64,000 bases of DNA from G963691885 sp963691885 (lineage in GTDB: Bacteria; Pseudomonadota; Alphaproteobacteria; UBA8366; Aestuariispiraceae). A program made the position numbers and the translations under genes. The stretch lies in assembly GCA_963691885.1 (NCBI GenBank), contig OY829843.1:3348001-3412000 (forward strand), given 5' to 3'. A model generated the notes under the pieces. That model was not told the DNA's origin. It saw nothing but the letters and a program-made list of their open reading frames with translations, and did no database searches. Shown here in pieces: positions 43,452 to 53,130 of this stretch; the stretch's first letter is position 1; each line of letters starts with the position of its first letter.

Positions 43452-43946
43452 ATGAAATACTTTAAAAAGAGTTTTGAGCGCCATCAGGCTCTGCAAGCTT
43501 TTGACGGTCTTTCTGATTGGGAGCAATTGCCAAGTTCGCAAGGTTTGATTGTTTTCTTTTTAGTGTTTCATGTCTTGTTGCTGGTTTTTCTGGCTTTCTA
43601 CTCGGATGACCTGCTGAAAACACTAGGTGACTTTCAAGAACTTAGTACTGATCCGCTTCTTCTATTGTGTTTGTCCGTGGTCGCGTTCTCAGGGTCGTTT
43701 TTTGGGATTTTGTCGCTGGTGTTGCTAAAAATAAACGGACCTCATGTTCCGAATAACAATGCGCTCAAGACAGTTCAGAAGTTGTTTTTCTTCTTTTCGG
43801 TAGCAATTTTATTTTTCTTGCTACAAGACCTTGATGAACCGGAAGCATCGTTTTTTCCGCTGCTTTGCGTCGCGGCGTGCAGCTTCTCCTTAAGCGTATT
43901 CCTTTTTGTTCACACAGTCGCATATCGAGGTTCCAAAAATGACTGA
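43452..43946 (+). CDS. Hypothetical membrane protein
   Basis: 164 residues with four predicted membrane helices (LIVFFLVFHVLLLVFLAFYS, LLLCLSVVAFSGSFFGILSL, LFFFFSVAILFFLLQDL, LLCVAACSFSLSVFLFVHTV) and a short cytoplasmic N-terminus. No family recognised. Same AT-rich character as the flanking genes; it starts at ATG 43452 after a GGTGGTG sequence. Confidence 0.55.
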   Translation: MKYFKKSFERHQALQAFDGLSDWEQLPSSQGLIVFFLVFHVLLLVFLAFYSDDLLKTLGDFQELSTDPLLLLCLSVVAFSGSFFGILSLVLLKINGPHVPNNNALKTVQKLFFFFSVAILFFLLQDLDEPEASFFPLLCVAACSFSLSVFLFVHTVAYRGSKND

Positions 43947-44058
43947 CAACTCATAATGGGTTGTTATTGCTGGCCAATGCGGCGTTAATTCTTCTGTTTG
44001 GGGCGATATTATTTGTTCTGATGGTTCAATTGACATAGGTCTATTCTGGAGAAACAAA

Positions 44059-44952
44059 TTGGCGATCTCGAGGACATTTAACTGGAAAGTGTTGATGTCG
44101 TTACTCGGTGTATTGTCAGCCCTTGGCACGCTTAGTCAGCTGAGCTTTGCGACTCCCTATGGCTTGGATGGCGACGCAAAGCTAGAGTCTTCGATCGAAA
44201 TGCTTGAGGCGGTTAGGCGCGCTACAAAGGGTGCCAGTCCCTCTGTTGCTTTTCTTGTTTACGATGATGGTTGGAAACTCTTGGAAAGGGCAAAAGAGTC
44301 GGAAGGCACACTGACTCTTCAAGCGGATGTCACCATGGTTGTTGAAACCTTTGGATTGCCGCCAAAGCTTGCGCACCAATTTTTGGTCGAGCACGGATAC
44401 TACAAACCGGATTGGGAACAAGATCTTGTTGATGTGGGAATCGAAGCGCAATCCAATAGCGTGTTTCTACCGTCACCGAAAAAATTGAGCGACTCAAAAG
44501 GGCGGGAAGACATCCGGCTCATCGTTTACCATAAGCTTTCTAAAGATGAGGTAATTCGGCGGATTGATGGTATCTCCAGCGAAGTTGCGCCTGCTCTCCG
44601 AGATTTGTTGGAACGGCATGGGACGCTATCGGTGTACTTTATGAATTCTGATGCGTCGGAGTATTTTGGTGGTTTATCCTTTATGGAGATTGAAGGTTCA
44701 GTCTTTGAGTCCAGAGCTAAATTTCTTCGCATAATTATGCAAAGCATTGGGGTAAAAGGACCTGCAACAACTGGAATTGCGAGCAATCTCTCGAAACCTA
44801 ATGCCCCTGGTTACTGGACTCCGTTTGATCTTTGCGTGACGAAAGTTGCTTACCCCACCGCATCAGACAATATGCTTGTTCAACAAATTCTTTATGGAGA
44901 AGATGCCCCGGCACTCAGGTTGCTCACATCATACTGCGAGATCAGGGAGTAA
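44059..44952 (+). CDS. Hypothetical exported protein
   Basis: 297 residues from a TTG at 44059 with GGAGAAAC as ribosome binding site. A signal-peptide-like N-terminus (VLMSLLGVLSALGTLSQLSF, ATPYG) suggests export to the periplasm. The mature part is globular; a stretch ending LRIIMQSIGVKGPATTGIAS and a late CVTKVAY with a final Cys (LLTSYCEI) could allow a disulfide. I do not recognise a family. It is the last gene of the AT-rich orphan block, which may encode an envelope-associated function. Confidence 0.6.
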   Translation: MAISRTFNWKVLMSLLGVLSALGTLSQLSFATPYGLDGDAKLESSIEMLEAVRRATKGASPSVAFLVYDDGWKLLERAKESEGTLTLQADVTMVVETFGLPPKLAHQFLVEHGYYKPDWEQDLVDVGIEAQSNSVFLPSPKKLSDSKGREDIRLIVYHKLSKDEVIRRIDGISSEVAPALRDLLERHGTLSVYFMNSDASEYFGGLSFMEIEGSVFESRAKFLRIIMQSIGVKGPATTGIASNLSKPNAPGYWTPFDLCVTKVAYPTASDNMLVQQILYGEDAPALRLLTSYCEIRE

Positions 44953-45055
44953 TATGTGTCGTGTTGTGTGAGGTTGAGCAGTGCCCATTGGGTTTTTTAC
45001 TAGCGTCTCTGATCCATGGCTAATGCTGTGTCATGTTTTGGTTTTTCGTTCGTCC

Positions 45056-45970
45056 CTAAGGCCGCGAGGCGGCCTTTGTGTTGAGGTAGACGGCGAAGAG
45101 GGTGGTTGTTGCACAGATGAATAGTCGGTTGCGCTTGATGCCGCCGAACTCGACATTTGCGACCACTTCGCCGGTCAGGATTTTGCCGATGAGATCACCG
45201 TCTGCGGTGATGCAATGGACGCCGTCACCGGCCGAGGTCCAGATATTGCCGTCCATGTCGACGCGGAAACCGTCGAACAAGCCGCAATTGCTCGTGGCAA
45301 AAATTTCACCGCCCGAAAGGCTGTTATCATCCCCGACGGAAAAGGCCCGGATATGTTGAGGGCCGTTTTCGACATGGGTCGCGCCTGTGTCTGCAACATA
45401 GAGCACGCTCTCATCGGGCGAGAAGGCAAGGCCGTTTGGCTTTACCATATCCGAGATGACAAGGGTGATTGCCCCTGTGTCCGGGTCAATTCGATAGACA
45501 TAGGACCCGTCAATTTCCGGCTCTGCCTTGTCGCCTTCATACTCGCTGTCGATCCCGTAGGTCGGGTCGGTAAACCAGATGGACCCGTCCGACTTCACGA
45601 CCACATCATTGGGGGAGTTGAGGCGTTTGCCCTCAAAATTGTCGGCCAGAATTTTGGTTGATCCGTCCATCTCAACGCGACTGACACAGCGACCGCGATG
45701 TTCGCAGGAAACCAGACGGCCTTCCCTATCGACGGTGTGTCCGTTCTGGTTGCGGCTCGGTTTCATAAATTCCGAAACGACGCCATTCGTTTCATCATAT
45801 CGCATCAACCGGTCATTGGGGATGTCAGACCAGATCAGGTATTTGCCGGCCGGGAAATAGGCAGGCCCCTCCGCCCAGCGGGTGCCTTTATAAAGCGTCT
45901 CAAGATGAACATTCGGGAATGCGTAGCGCAGAAATCTCTTGTCGATTACTTCAAATGCATCTGTCAGCAT
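45056..45970 (-). CDS. SMP-30/gluconolactonase-family sugar lactonase
   Basis: 304 residues of a six-bladed beta-propeller. Metal and catalytic ligands are visible: Glu in RWAEGPAY (about residue 34), Asn in NSPNDVVV (about 120), Asn in KPNGLAFSPDE and Asp in FDGFRVDMDGNIW (about 230). Family members hydrolyse aldonolactones such as glucono- or xylonolactone. It is 11 bases downstream of the ribose-type ABC permease genes, so it belongs to that sugar operon. The substrate would be the lactone of the imported sugar. Confidence 0.92.
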   Translation of the reverse strand: MLTDAFEVIDKRFLRYAFPNVHLETLYKGTRWAEGPAYFPAGKYLIWSDIPNDRLMRYDETNGVVSEFMKPSRNQNGHTVDREGRLVSCEHRGRCVSRVEMDGSTKILADNFEGKRLNSPNDVVVKSDGSIWFTDPTYGIDSEYEGDKAEPEIDGSYVYRIDPDTGAITLVISDMVKPNGLAFSPDESVLYVADTGATHVENGPQHIRAFSVGDDNSLSGGEIFATSNCGLFDGFRVDMDGNIWTSAGDGVHCITADGDLIGKILTGEVVANVEFGGIKRNRLFICATTTLFAVYLNTKAASRP

Positions 45971-45981
45971 TTTGACCTCTC

Positions 45982-46965
45982 CTAACTCGTAACCTTGCGT
46001 CCGCGACCATAAACCAGAAGCATAATGATGATGACGCTTCCGTAAATGATCTGGCGCCCTGATTCCGGCATCTGCATGATCGACAGGACGGAATTGAGCA
46101 GAACGATCAGGATGACGCCCACAAGAGTGCCAAGATATCGCCCCCTTCCGCCCAGGATATGTGTCCCGCCGATGACGACAGCCGCAATCGCGGGGAGAAG
46201 GTAGGCATCCCCCATGCCCTGATAGGCCTTGGTGGAATACCCGGCCAGTAACGTGCCTGACAATCCAGCCAACATTCCGCAGAGACAGAATGCGCTGACG
46301 ATCACAAGTTTTGTCGGAACGCCGGCCAGATAGGCAGCCGCCTCTTTGTTGCCGATGGCATAGATGCTCTTGCCCACCGCCGTGCGTTGAAGGAGGAGCA
46401 TCACAAGGATGGAGACAAAGGCCCAGACCAGGAGCGCAACCGGAATACCCAGAATCTTGCCGACCGCCAGATATTGCATCAGGTCTGTTGCCGCCGTCTG
46501 TGGCGCAAAACCACCTGTATGGGCCACCATGAGGCCGCGCATGACCGCGTTGACGCCCAGCGTGAAGATCATTGATGGAATGCGCAGATAGGCCACGCCC
46601 ATGCCGTTGACCAGCCCGACCAGAAGGCCGACCCCCAATCCAACCGGTATCGCCATCGGGCCGCCAACCGTGGTTGCCATCATTGCGCCGGCAGCAATTG
46701 TCCAGGGGATGGATAAATCAATATGGCCCAACAGAATGACCAGCATCATCCCCGCCGCTGCTATCCCCAGAAAGGATCCGACCTGCAGTTGCTGCAGCAG
46801 GTATTCGGGGGAAAGCAGGGTCGCCGTGCCCTGGGTGTAGAGCGTGTAGACCGTACCAACAGCGAGAATGATCAAGATGATTCCCGCCGAGATAACGATC
46901 GGCTTTGTGTCTTCACTCATTTGGAAGCGTGATGACATCTGGTCTTGGGAAGCGGAGGACGTCAT
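45982..46965 (-). CDS. Ribose-type (CUT2) sugar ABC transporter permease
   Basis: 327 residues, RbsC/BPD_transp_2 family with about nine membrane helices. Characteristic segments are GMMLVILLGHIDLSIPWTIA, RIPSMIFTLGVNAVMRGLMV, YAIGNKEAAAYLAGVP (the coupling loop) and VVIGGTHILGGRGRYLGTLV. Its start overlaps the stop of the preceding permease gene (ATGA). Together with the gene at 46962-48002 it forms the heterodimeric channel. The ATPase and binding protein of this operon are interrupted, so transport may be lost. Confidence 0.93.
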   Translation of the reverse strand: MTSSASQDQMSSRFQMSEDTKPIVISAGIILIILAVGTVYTLYTQGTATLLSPEYLLQQLQVGSFLGIAAAGMMLVILLGHIDLSIPWTIAAGAMMATTVGGPMAIPVGLGVGLLVGLVNGMGVAYLRIPSMIFTLGVNAVMRGLMVAHTGGFAPQTAATDLMQYLAVGKILGIPVALLVWAFVSILVMLLLQRTAVGKSIYAIGNKEAAAYLAGVPTKLVIVSAFCLCGMLAGLSGTLLAGYSTKAYQGMGDAYLLPAIAAVVIGGTHILGGRGRYLGTLVGVILIVLLNSVLSIMQMPESGRQIIYGSVIIIMLLVYGRGRKVTS

Positions 46966-48002
46966 CGAAACAGCTCCAATGTGTTTTTGACCCGGAGGAC
47001 ACGGAACGCGCCAAGACTGACAGCGGCCAGAAGAACCGTCCCTTCGAACAGGGGCTGCATCAGGGGATCAATCTCGAAGATGCGGAAGTTGAATGAGATG
47101 GTCCGAAGGATTAACGCACCGAATATCGATCCGATTGCCGTTCCGACGCCGCCCAGAAGGGACGTGCCCCCAATGACAACCGCTGCAATGGAATTCAGGG
47201 TATAAGCGCCAGCCTGTGGAATATCCGCGTTTCCTGATGAGGTTTGCAGCGTCAGGTACAAGCCGCCAATCCCCGCGAAGAACCCGCCAAGCGTGAAAGC
47301 CGCGATCTTTGCGCGGTCAATCGACAGACCGGACATGTAGGCCGCCCCTTCGCCGGATCCCACCGCATAGACTGTACGACCGGTGACAGAACGCGCAAAG
47401 GGCAGCCACACCAGAACCGCCACCAGAACAAGCAAGAACAAGGGGACGGGGATCCAGGCAATGGGCTGGAACCAGGCTGCCTCGCCATTCTGCGCATAAC
47501 CATAAGTGGCCGCGATCTCATAGAGGTCGTTCGTCGCGGCCCATGACAGATCGTCATCCACATTGCCGCCAGGTGTCGGGCGCAGAAAAAGGGCCATACC
47601 GAGAAAAATCGCACCGGTCGCCAAAGTCGCGATGATTGGCTGGATGCGGCCGTATACCACAACGCAGCCATTGACGAACCCGCACAGTGCTCCGGCCGCC
47701 AGACTGATCACCATGCCGAACATGATCTGCGTCGGGCTGCCGTTTAGCAGGTGGCTGGCGATGGTGTTCACCAGCGTCATGATTGCCCCTACGGACAGGT
47801 CCAGACCACCCATCAAAACCGGAACTGTCTGGGCCATCGCCACCATGGCCAGGGTCATCACTTCGTTGGAATTTTGGATCAGTACAGCGATCGAGAATCC
47901 ACGTGGATGGTTCATGTTGTAGAACACATAGAACAGGATGAAGATTGCGATTGCTGTCAGCAAGGCAGCATTCTGGGAAAGCCGGATTCTCAGGTCACTC
48001 AT
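46962..48002 (-). CDS. Ribose-type (CUT2) sugar ABC transporter permease
   Basis: 346 residues, RbsC family. Marks are VPVLMGGLDLSVGAIMTLVN, GFVNGCVVVYGRIQPIIATL, YAVGSGEGAAYMSGLS and AVVIGGTSLLGGVGTAIGSI. A periplasmic loop of about 35 residues (TPGGNVDDDLSWAATNDLYE) is longer than in E. coli RbsC. It overlaps both neighbours by four bases, so the operon was built for coupled translation. Confidence 0.93.
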   Translation of the reverse strand: MSDLRIRLSQNAALLTAIAIFILFYVFYNMNHPRGFSIAVLIQNSNEVMTLAMVAMAQTVPVLMGGLDLSVGAIMTLVNTIASHLLNGSPTQIMFGMVISLAAGALCGFVNGCVVVYGRIQPIIATLATGAIFLGMALFLRPTPGGNVDDDLSWAATNDLYEIAATYGYAQNGEAAWFQPIAWIPVPLFLLVLVAVLVWLPFARSVTGRTVYAVGSGEGAAYMSGLSIDRAKIAAFTLGGFFAGIGGLYLTLQTSSGNADIPQAGAYTLNSIAAVVIGGTSLLGGVGTAIGSIFGALILRTISFNFRIFEIDPLMQPLFEGTVLLAAVSLGAFRVLRVKNTLELFR

Positions 48003-49534
48003 GCTTCCGCCTCATCCATCTTGAGCGCAGAAGCAATAATATTACGCTCGTTTATATCGTCGCCCTGAAGTTCCCGAAAGATTTCACCATCATACATGAC
48101 GGCAACACGGTCGCAGCAACCGATCAATTCCTCATAATCAGTGGAATAATAGACGATAGACGCCCCTGCCTCTGCCAAGTTGCGCAGGAGGCGGTAGATT
48201 TCCTGTTTCGTGCCGACATCGATACCGCGTGTCGGGTCATTCAGAAGTACAATTTTTGGGTCGGTCATAAGCCATTTGGCGATAACCACTTTCTGCTGAT
48301 TACCACCTGACAATGTCGATACCGGGTCCTGGCTTGATCCGACCTTGATCTGCATGCGTCGAATGCCATCTTCAACCGCCGCCGTCAGGGCACCAGGATC
48401 GACAAAAATGCCACGGGATAGTCGATTAAGTGACGCGATGGTCAAATTATCCGCGATCGACATTGGTAGCATCAGACCTTCAGTCTTTCGGTCTTCAGGA
48501 ATCAATGCCAGATCTATGCCCGCCTTTTTGGCGTCCTATGGTGAGTTAATTTGCACGTCTCGACCCTGTACTGCCACAGTACCGGTTGTGCCTTTCAAAA
48601 CACCGAACAGGCCCAGCAACAGTTCCTTCTGCCCCTGTCCATCCAGGCCGCCAAGGCCAACGATCTCGCCTTTTCCCACGGTCAGATCGATGGATTTAAG
48701 TCTGTCTTCCCAGGAATAACCTTTAAGTTCGAGCATAGGGGCCGTCGCCTCGGGTGGCGGTGGCTTCGGCGGGAAATGGGCCGTAATTTCCCGTCCGATC
48801 ATCATTTGCACGATCTCCCCTTCAGACCGTGCGCCTTGCTGAAACGTTTCGATATGCTGGCCATTTCGGAAAACGGAACATTTGTCCGCAATGGCCTCAA
48901 TCTCATGCATCCGGTGAGAGATGGTAAGGATCGAAATGCCTTCTTCCCGCAGACGGCGGAGAATCTCAAAAACTGTATCCACGTCCGCGGCGGTTAACGC
49001 CGATGTCGCCTCGTCGAGGATCAGCACACTCGGATCTTTCGCCAGGGCCTTTGCTATTTCTACCATCTGGCGTCGGGACAGCGGGAGATCGCGAACCCTC
49101 GACATTGGATTGACATCCTCGCAGCCAATCCGGGCGAGTAGTTCTTCGGCACGCCGTCTTTGTTCTTTGCCGTCGATAAGGCCAAATCTTCTTGGCGGAT
49201 CCGCGATAGAGATATTATCTGCAACGGAAAGGTCAGGCAGAAGGGATAGTTCCTGAAAGATACAGACAATCCCTTCGGCATTTGCTGCGGCTGGGTGGGA
49301 GAAACTGACTGGCCGACCGGCGAGCCGTATTTCACCCTCATCCGGTTGAACCACACCGGACATGATTTTGATAAGGGTCGATTTACCCGCACCATTTTCA
49401 CCAAGAACGGCATGAACCGATCCCAGCTCGCAGGAAAAGTCGACACTATCAAGTGCTGTTACGCCGCCATAACGCTTAGTGACGCCAAGCAGCTGTACAT
49501 GCGGTTCTCCCGCATTGCCGGAGTTTTTTGACAT
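47999..49534 (-). pseudogene. RbsA-type double ATPase, interrupted by an in-frame TAG
   Basis: Reading through, the gene would encode about 511 residues, normal for CUT2 ATPases: first cassette with LGENGAGKSTLIKIM, LSRRQMVEIAKAL, VLILDEATSAL; second cassette ending with STLSGGNQQKVVIAKWLM and PTRGIDVGTKQEI. A single TAG at plus-strand 48536-48538 follows DVQINSP; the same frame continues DAKKAGIDLALIPEDRKTEG. No shift is needed, so it is one nonsense change (for example from CAG). It could be a true pseudogene, a sequencing error or, less likely, suppressed. The N-terminal product alone lacks the second cassette. Confidence 0.88.
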
Positions 49535-49607
49535 TAAGGTTCCGAAACACTCAAAAAATGGAAAGGAATGACGCCGGACACAGAAGTCCGGCGTCGATAC
49601 TGAAATC

Positions 49608-50741
49608 CTATTCGAGGTTTTCGGCGTCCTTTGTCATGATCTCCCGTGCGGTAATGTTCACATCGCAAGCCGGGAACTCGTTCACTGTAAAGAAGTTATC
49701 GGTCAAATCGGGCCAATAGTTCTTGTCAGCTTCGAGTTGGTCGTACCGGGTTGAGGGAATCGGTATCGAAATCAACTGTGGCATCACCTGCCCATCGAGG
49801 GCAGCGAGAGCAGCTTTCATGGCAACTGAGACCATTCCGGGAGACTGCCCGATTGAAATGCCCTTCAGACCATTTGCAGCCTGTTCCGCCAGGATTTTGC
49901 GAAAGCCGTTTTCGGCCTCACCGGCCAGCGGTACCATCGGGTGACCGGCGTCAAGCATGGCACGAACAGCACCTGTTGTACCACCCTGGACAACGACGCC
50001 GTCAAACTGACTATGGACCGCAATGGCATCCGCCGTCACCTTCTGAGCGGTTCCGTCATCCCAGTTGCCGACCACTTGGACAATGTCCCAATTGCCGCCG
50101 GACGCATCCATGATTTCGTGGAAGCCGAGGTTGCGGTCGCGATCAACGGAGTTGCCGGGCAAACCACGGACTTCAAGAATCTTGCCTTCCTTCTTGTCTC
50201 CAAACTGTTCCAGCAACCAGCGGCCATACATACGGCCCATCTCAAGCTGGTCCTTATTGACCTGCATCACCTTGTCCGTATCGAGAACGTTGTCGAACGG
50301 CACGAGGACCACATCATTGCGGTCTGCAAGACGGATCACCCGATCAAATCCTTCGGGGGAGACGGCGATTGTAACAATCGCATCATAACCCTGGTTGATA
50401 AAATCTTCGATGGCTCCCAATTGGGCGGCAACATCCGTGCCTGTGGAAACGACCTTGAATTCCTCAATCTGTGCGGCGATTTCGGGTTGGGCAGCATAGG
50501 CTTTTGCTGTCTGGATCATCTGAATGCGCCAGGTGTTGCCGACGAAACCGTTCACGATGGCGATTTTGTGGGGGCCGTCGCGTTTGTCCCATTTGAAATA
50601 GCCAATCTCGTCATTTCAGGGCGCGAAGCACCCAGGATCGAAACCGGGGCCTGACACTTTTTCCGGTGCTGCGACAGCTGCACTTGCAAGAATCGCAAGT
50701 GACAGAGCGGAAGGCAAAATAGCCCTGCTCAAATTTTTCAT
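49608..50741 (-). pseudogene. Ribose-type periplasmic sugar-binding protein, interrupted by an in-frame TGA
   Basis: ATG 50741 has a perfect GGAGGAGAG site and a signal peptide (AILPSALSLAILASAAVA). After PGFDPGCFAP comes TGA at plus-strand 50616-50618, then the same frame goes on NDEIGYFKWDKRDGPHKIAI and the complete Peripla_BP fold (DFINQGYDAIVTIAVSPEGF, GLPGNSVDRDRNLGFHEIMD, VVQGGTTGAVRAMLDAGHPM) to 49608. A Trp codon TGG turned into TGA is the simplest explanation. Without the signal peptide the downstream part would not reach the periplasm. It precedes the equally interrupted ATPase gene. Confidence 0.88.
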
Positions 50742-51271
50742 GTTCTCTCCTCCACATTTGGTTTCTTGGCGATTTTTTATTCTGTTTTTTGTCGTGCTAT
50801 CGTGCCAAGGACCGATATCTTTACATAAATCTTTTGAGCGACGATAGCCCCTTTTAATTCTACTTGAAGTGATAGAGGCTTCTTTATCGCGCCACACAAA
50901 ATCGTTGCCTTCCTCCGAAAGCGCTATCGTAACTTGTGGAGTTGGGTTGGTTTCTGACGTTCGCAAATTCAGCGAGCAGATGAGAGCTGACTTAGAAGAA
51001 ATCCCAAAAACGCAGGGTTTTTCAACCTGATTTGCCGTTGCCGACCTTCGAAAAAGTTGATGCTTCGGACTTACCTGTCGTGGGACCAAGGGGCGATTTT
51101 GCCAGGTTTTAGGGGTCGCGATATTAGAAGGTTTAAGTCAACTGCGAGATGACTTGCTGGAACCATTCCGCCCCCGAATGCGGTCGACGCTCTGCGGTCA
51201 TTGCGATCATATTTTAATTTGTGTTCTCACAAAGATCGTGCGTTTGGCGTCACCCAATGACAGACAGGTCG
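50742..51271. other. Intergenic region, no gene seen
   Basis: 530 bases between the binding-protein gene and the FucU-like gene, both leftward. It should contain the promoter of the ribose-type operon. A leftward frame is open through part of it, but it lacks a start with a ribosome site and protein character. Confidence 0.4.
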
Positions 51272-51730
51272 TCAGGTAATGCTGGTGTCGGGTGGGATGA
51301 CGCCTTTGCGTAGCGCGAAACATCCGTAAAAACGCCTCTCATGCGTCTGGATGACGGCATATGCGTTTTTTGATCGCGCGTAAAAGGCATGGCGCTCGAT
51401 AGGGACCATGGGCCAGGGTTCGGGATGTGCGTCGTCGATCACAGCCTGAACCTCTACCTGTACTTCCGGGATCTCGTCAGGTGCACCGACAATTTCCATG
51501 CGCGCAACCGTATCATCAACAAATGTGTCCAACGGGTAAACCGTCAGGATAGCCGCAATGACCTCCGCCGCGCTCCGATCGATCCGGAGCAGCTTTCCAT
51601 AAGGGGTTTGCCGCGCGATCGAGTCTGACGGGAAGTTGGTATCTGCCACGATCAGATCATCCCCATGCCCCATCGCACGCAGGACATAGAGGATATCAGC
51701 GTTAAGAAGGGGGTCGATTCCTTTGAGCAT
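51272..51730 (-). CDS. RbsD/FucU-family sugar mutarotase
   Basis: 152 residues. The family signature GHGDDLIVADTNFP near residue 21 carries the catalytic His and Asp, and RKGVIPPD near the end matches FucU. RbsD/FucU proteins interconvert anomers of ribose, fucose or related sugars. The overall sequence favours FucU, fitting the L-fucose dehydrogenase-like and fuconolactonase-like genes at 58.5-60.4 kb. It is 42 bases downstream of the MalK-type ATPase gene on the same strand. Confidence 0.9.
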   Translation of the reverse strand: MLKGIDPLLNADILYVLRAMGHGDDLIVADTNFPSDSIARQTPYGKLLRIDRSAAEVIAAILTVYPLDTFVDDTVARMEIVGAPDEIPEVQVEVQAVIDDAHPEPWPMVPIERHAFYARSKNAYAVIQTHERRFYGCFALRKGVIPPDTSIT

Positions 51731-51772
51731 AACAGGGCCTTTCTGGTAGCAAGAGGGGAGTACACCCGGTGA

Positions 51773-52843
51773 CTACACCGTGCTCAGTGATTGACCGCTA
51801 GATGGATCAAAAAGATGGATCGATGTCGGGCGCGGGCTAAGCCGGATTGTTTGCCCGGGTTCGAAGCCGTGCCTTTCGTGGAAAACGGCGACCAATTCCT
51901 TCTCAGCACTTTTTGCAAACACCATAGTCTCCGACCCGGTCGGTTCGATGACAGTGATCGTGGCTTCCACACCGCCCTCCGAGACAAGATCGAGATGTTC
52001 GGGCCGGATCCCGAACGTCAAAGCCGCACGATCCTCCAGCCCGATATTGCCGGATATTGGAATCACAATGGGACCCGGACCGATAAAGCAGTGATCGTTC
52101 TTGCGATAATTGCCTTCGATCAGGTTCATTGAGGGGGAGCCGATAAACGTTGCGACGAATAGATTTTGCGGATTATCGTAAAGGTCCAGCGGCGTACCTA
52201 TCTGGGCAATATTCCCGTCATTCAAAACGACAATTCTGTCTGCCATGGTCATGGCCTCTACCTGATCATGGGTGACAAAAATCGTTGTCGTCTTTAAACG
52301 TTGATGCAACTCTTTGATCTCTTTGCGCATTTGCACGCGCAGTTTTGCGTCAAGGTTTGAAAGAGGTTCATCAAATAAAAAAACCTGCGGATCACGGACA
52401 ATGGCCCGCCCCATAGCGACGCGTTGTCGTTGACCGCCGGACAATTGGCGGGGATATCGGTTTAGATACGGTTCGAGCCCCAATATATCAGCAGCAATCT
52501 TCAACCGTTCCGCAACGACACTCGGATCTGTTTTCCTGAGTTTCAGTGCGAAGGCCATGTTATCGGCCACTGTTTTGTGAGGATAGAGTGCGTAACTTTG
52601 AAAGACCATTGCTATATCGCGGTCCTTTGGAGGAACGTTATTCACCAAGCGCCCGTCAATACGGATTTCACCCCCGGTAATGCTCTCAAGCCCTGCGGTC
52701 ATTCGAAGAAGCGTTGACTTTCCGCAGCCAGACGGCCCCACAAGCACGACGAATTCCCCATCGGCTATGTCAACATCTATGCCGTGCAAGACCTCCACAT
52801 CACCGTAGGCTTTACGTGCTTGGGATATGTTAACCCCTGCCAT
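51773..52843 (-). CDS. MalK/UgpC-type sugar ABC transporter ATP-binding protein
   Basis: 356 residues with all canonical motifs: GPSGCGKSTLLRM (Walker A), MVFQSYALYPHKTV (Q-loop), QLSGGQRQRVAMGRA, VFLFDEPLSNLDAKLR, FVTHDQVEAMTMADR, and a C-terminal TOBE domain (FGIRPEHLDLV). It is divergent from the binding protein at 53131 and presumably energises that protein's two permeases (54867-56896). It could also serve other CUT1 permeases of the cell. Confidence 0.95.
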   Translation of the reverse strand: MAGVNISQARKAYGDVEVLHGIDVDIADGEFVVLVGPSGCGKSTLLRMTAGLESITGGEIRIDGRLVNNVPPKDRDIAMVFQSYALYPHKTVADNMAFALKLRKTDPSVVAERLKIAADILGLEPYLNRYPRQLSGGQRQRVAMGRAIVRDPQVFLFDEPLSNLDAKLRVQMRKEIKELHQRLKTTTIFVTHDQVEAMTMADRIVVLNDGNIAQIGTPLDLYDNPQNLFVATFIGSPSMNLIEGNYRKNDHCFIGPGPIVIPISGNIGLEDRAALTFGIRPEHLDLVSEGGVEATITVIEPTGSETMVFAKSAEKELVAVFHERHGFEPGQTIRLSPRPTSIHLFDPSSGQSLSTV

Positions 52844-53130
52844 TTCACCCCTTCACCCTCTGCAAATTATGTTTTAGGCTAACTTAGCGACGTCGCTGCG
52901 GGTTGTCCAATTCGATCTGGGAAACTGCGTCCGACGCGCGATATGGTGTCTGCTTGGGAGAGATCAATAAAAACAATAATTGAGTAAAAAAACTGCAAGA
53001 CGGGGTTTGGCAATCGTGAATTCAATTGAAGGGCTATCAGTCATGCCCTGTTGCATTGTCTTGGGCCCGCTACCAAGAGTGCTTTTCCGGCAAGAAGAAA
53101 TGTGAAGAAAATATTTTCAGGGAGGAAAAC

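Noticed and set aside
48536..50618. Programmed readthrough, selenocysteine or altered genetic code to explain the TAG and TGA
   Set aside because: Many genes here end normally in TGA and TAG, often overlapping the next start, and Trp is encoded by TGG elsewhere; no recoding structure was apparent. Pseudogenes or errors are simpler.
50742..51089. N-terminal extension of the ribose-type binding protein
   Set aside because: The frame is open upstream, but the perfect ribosome site and signal peptide start at 50741 show the true start.
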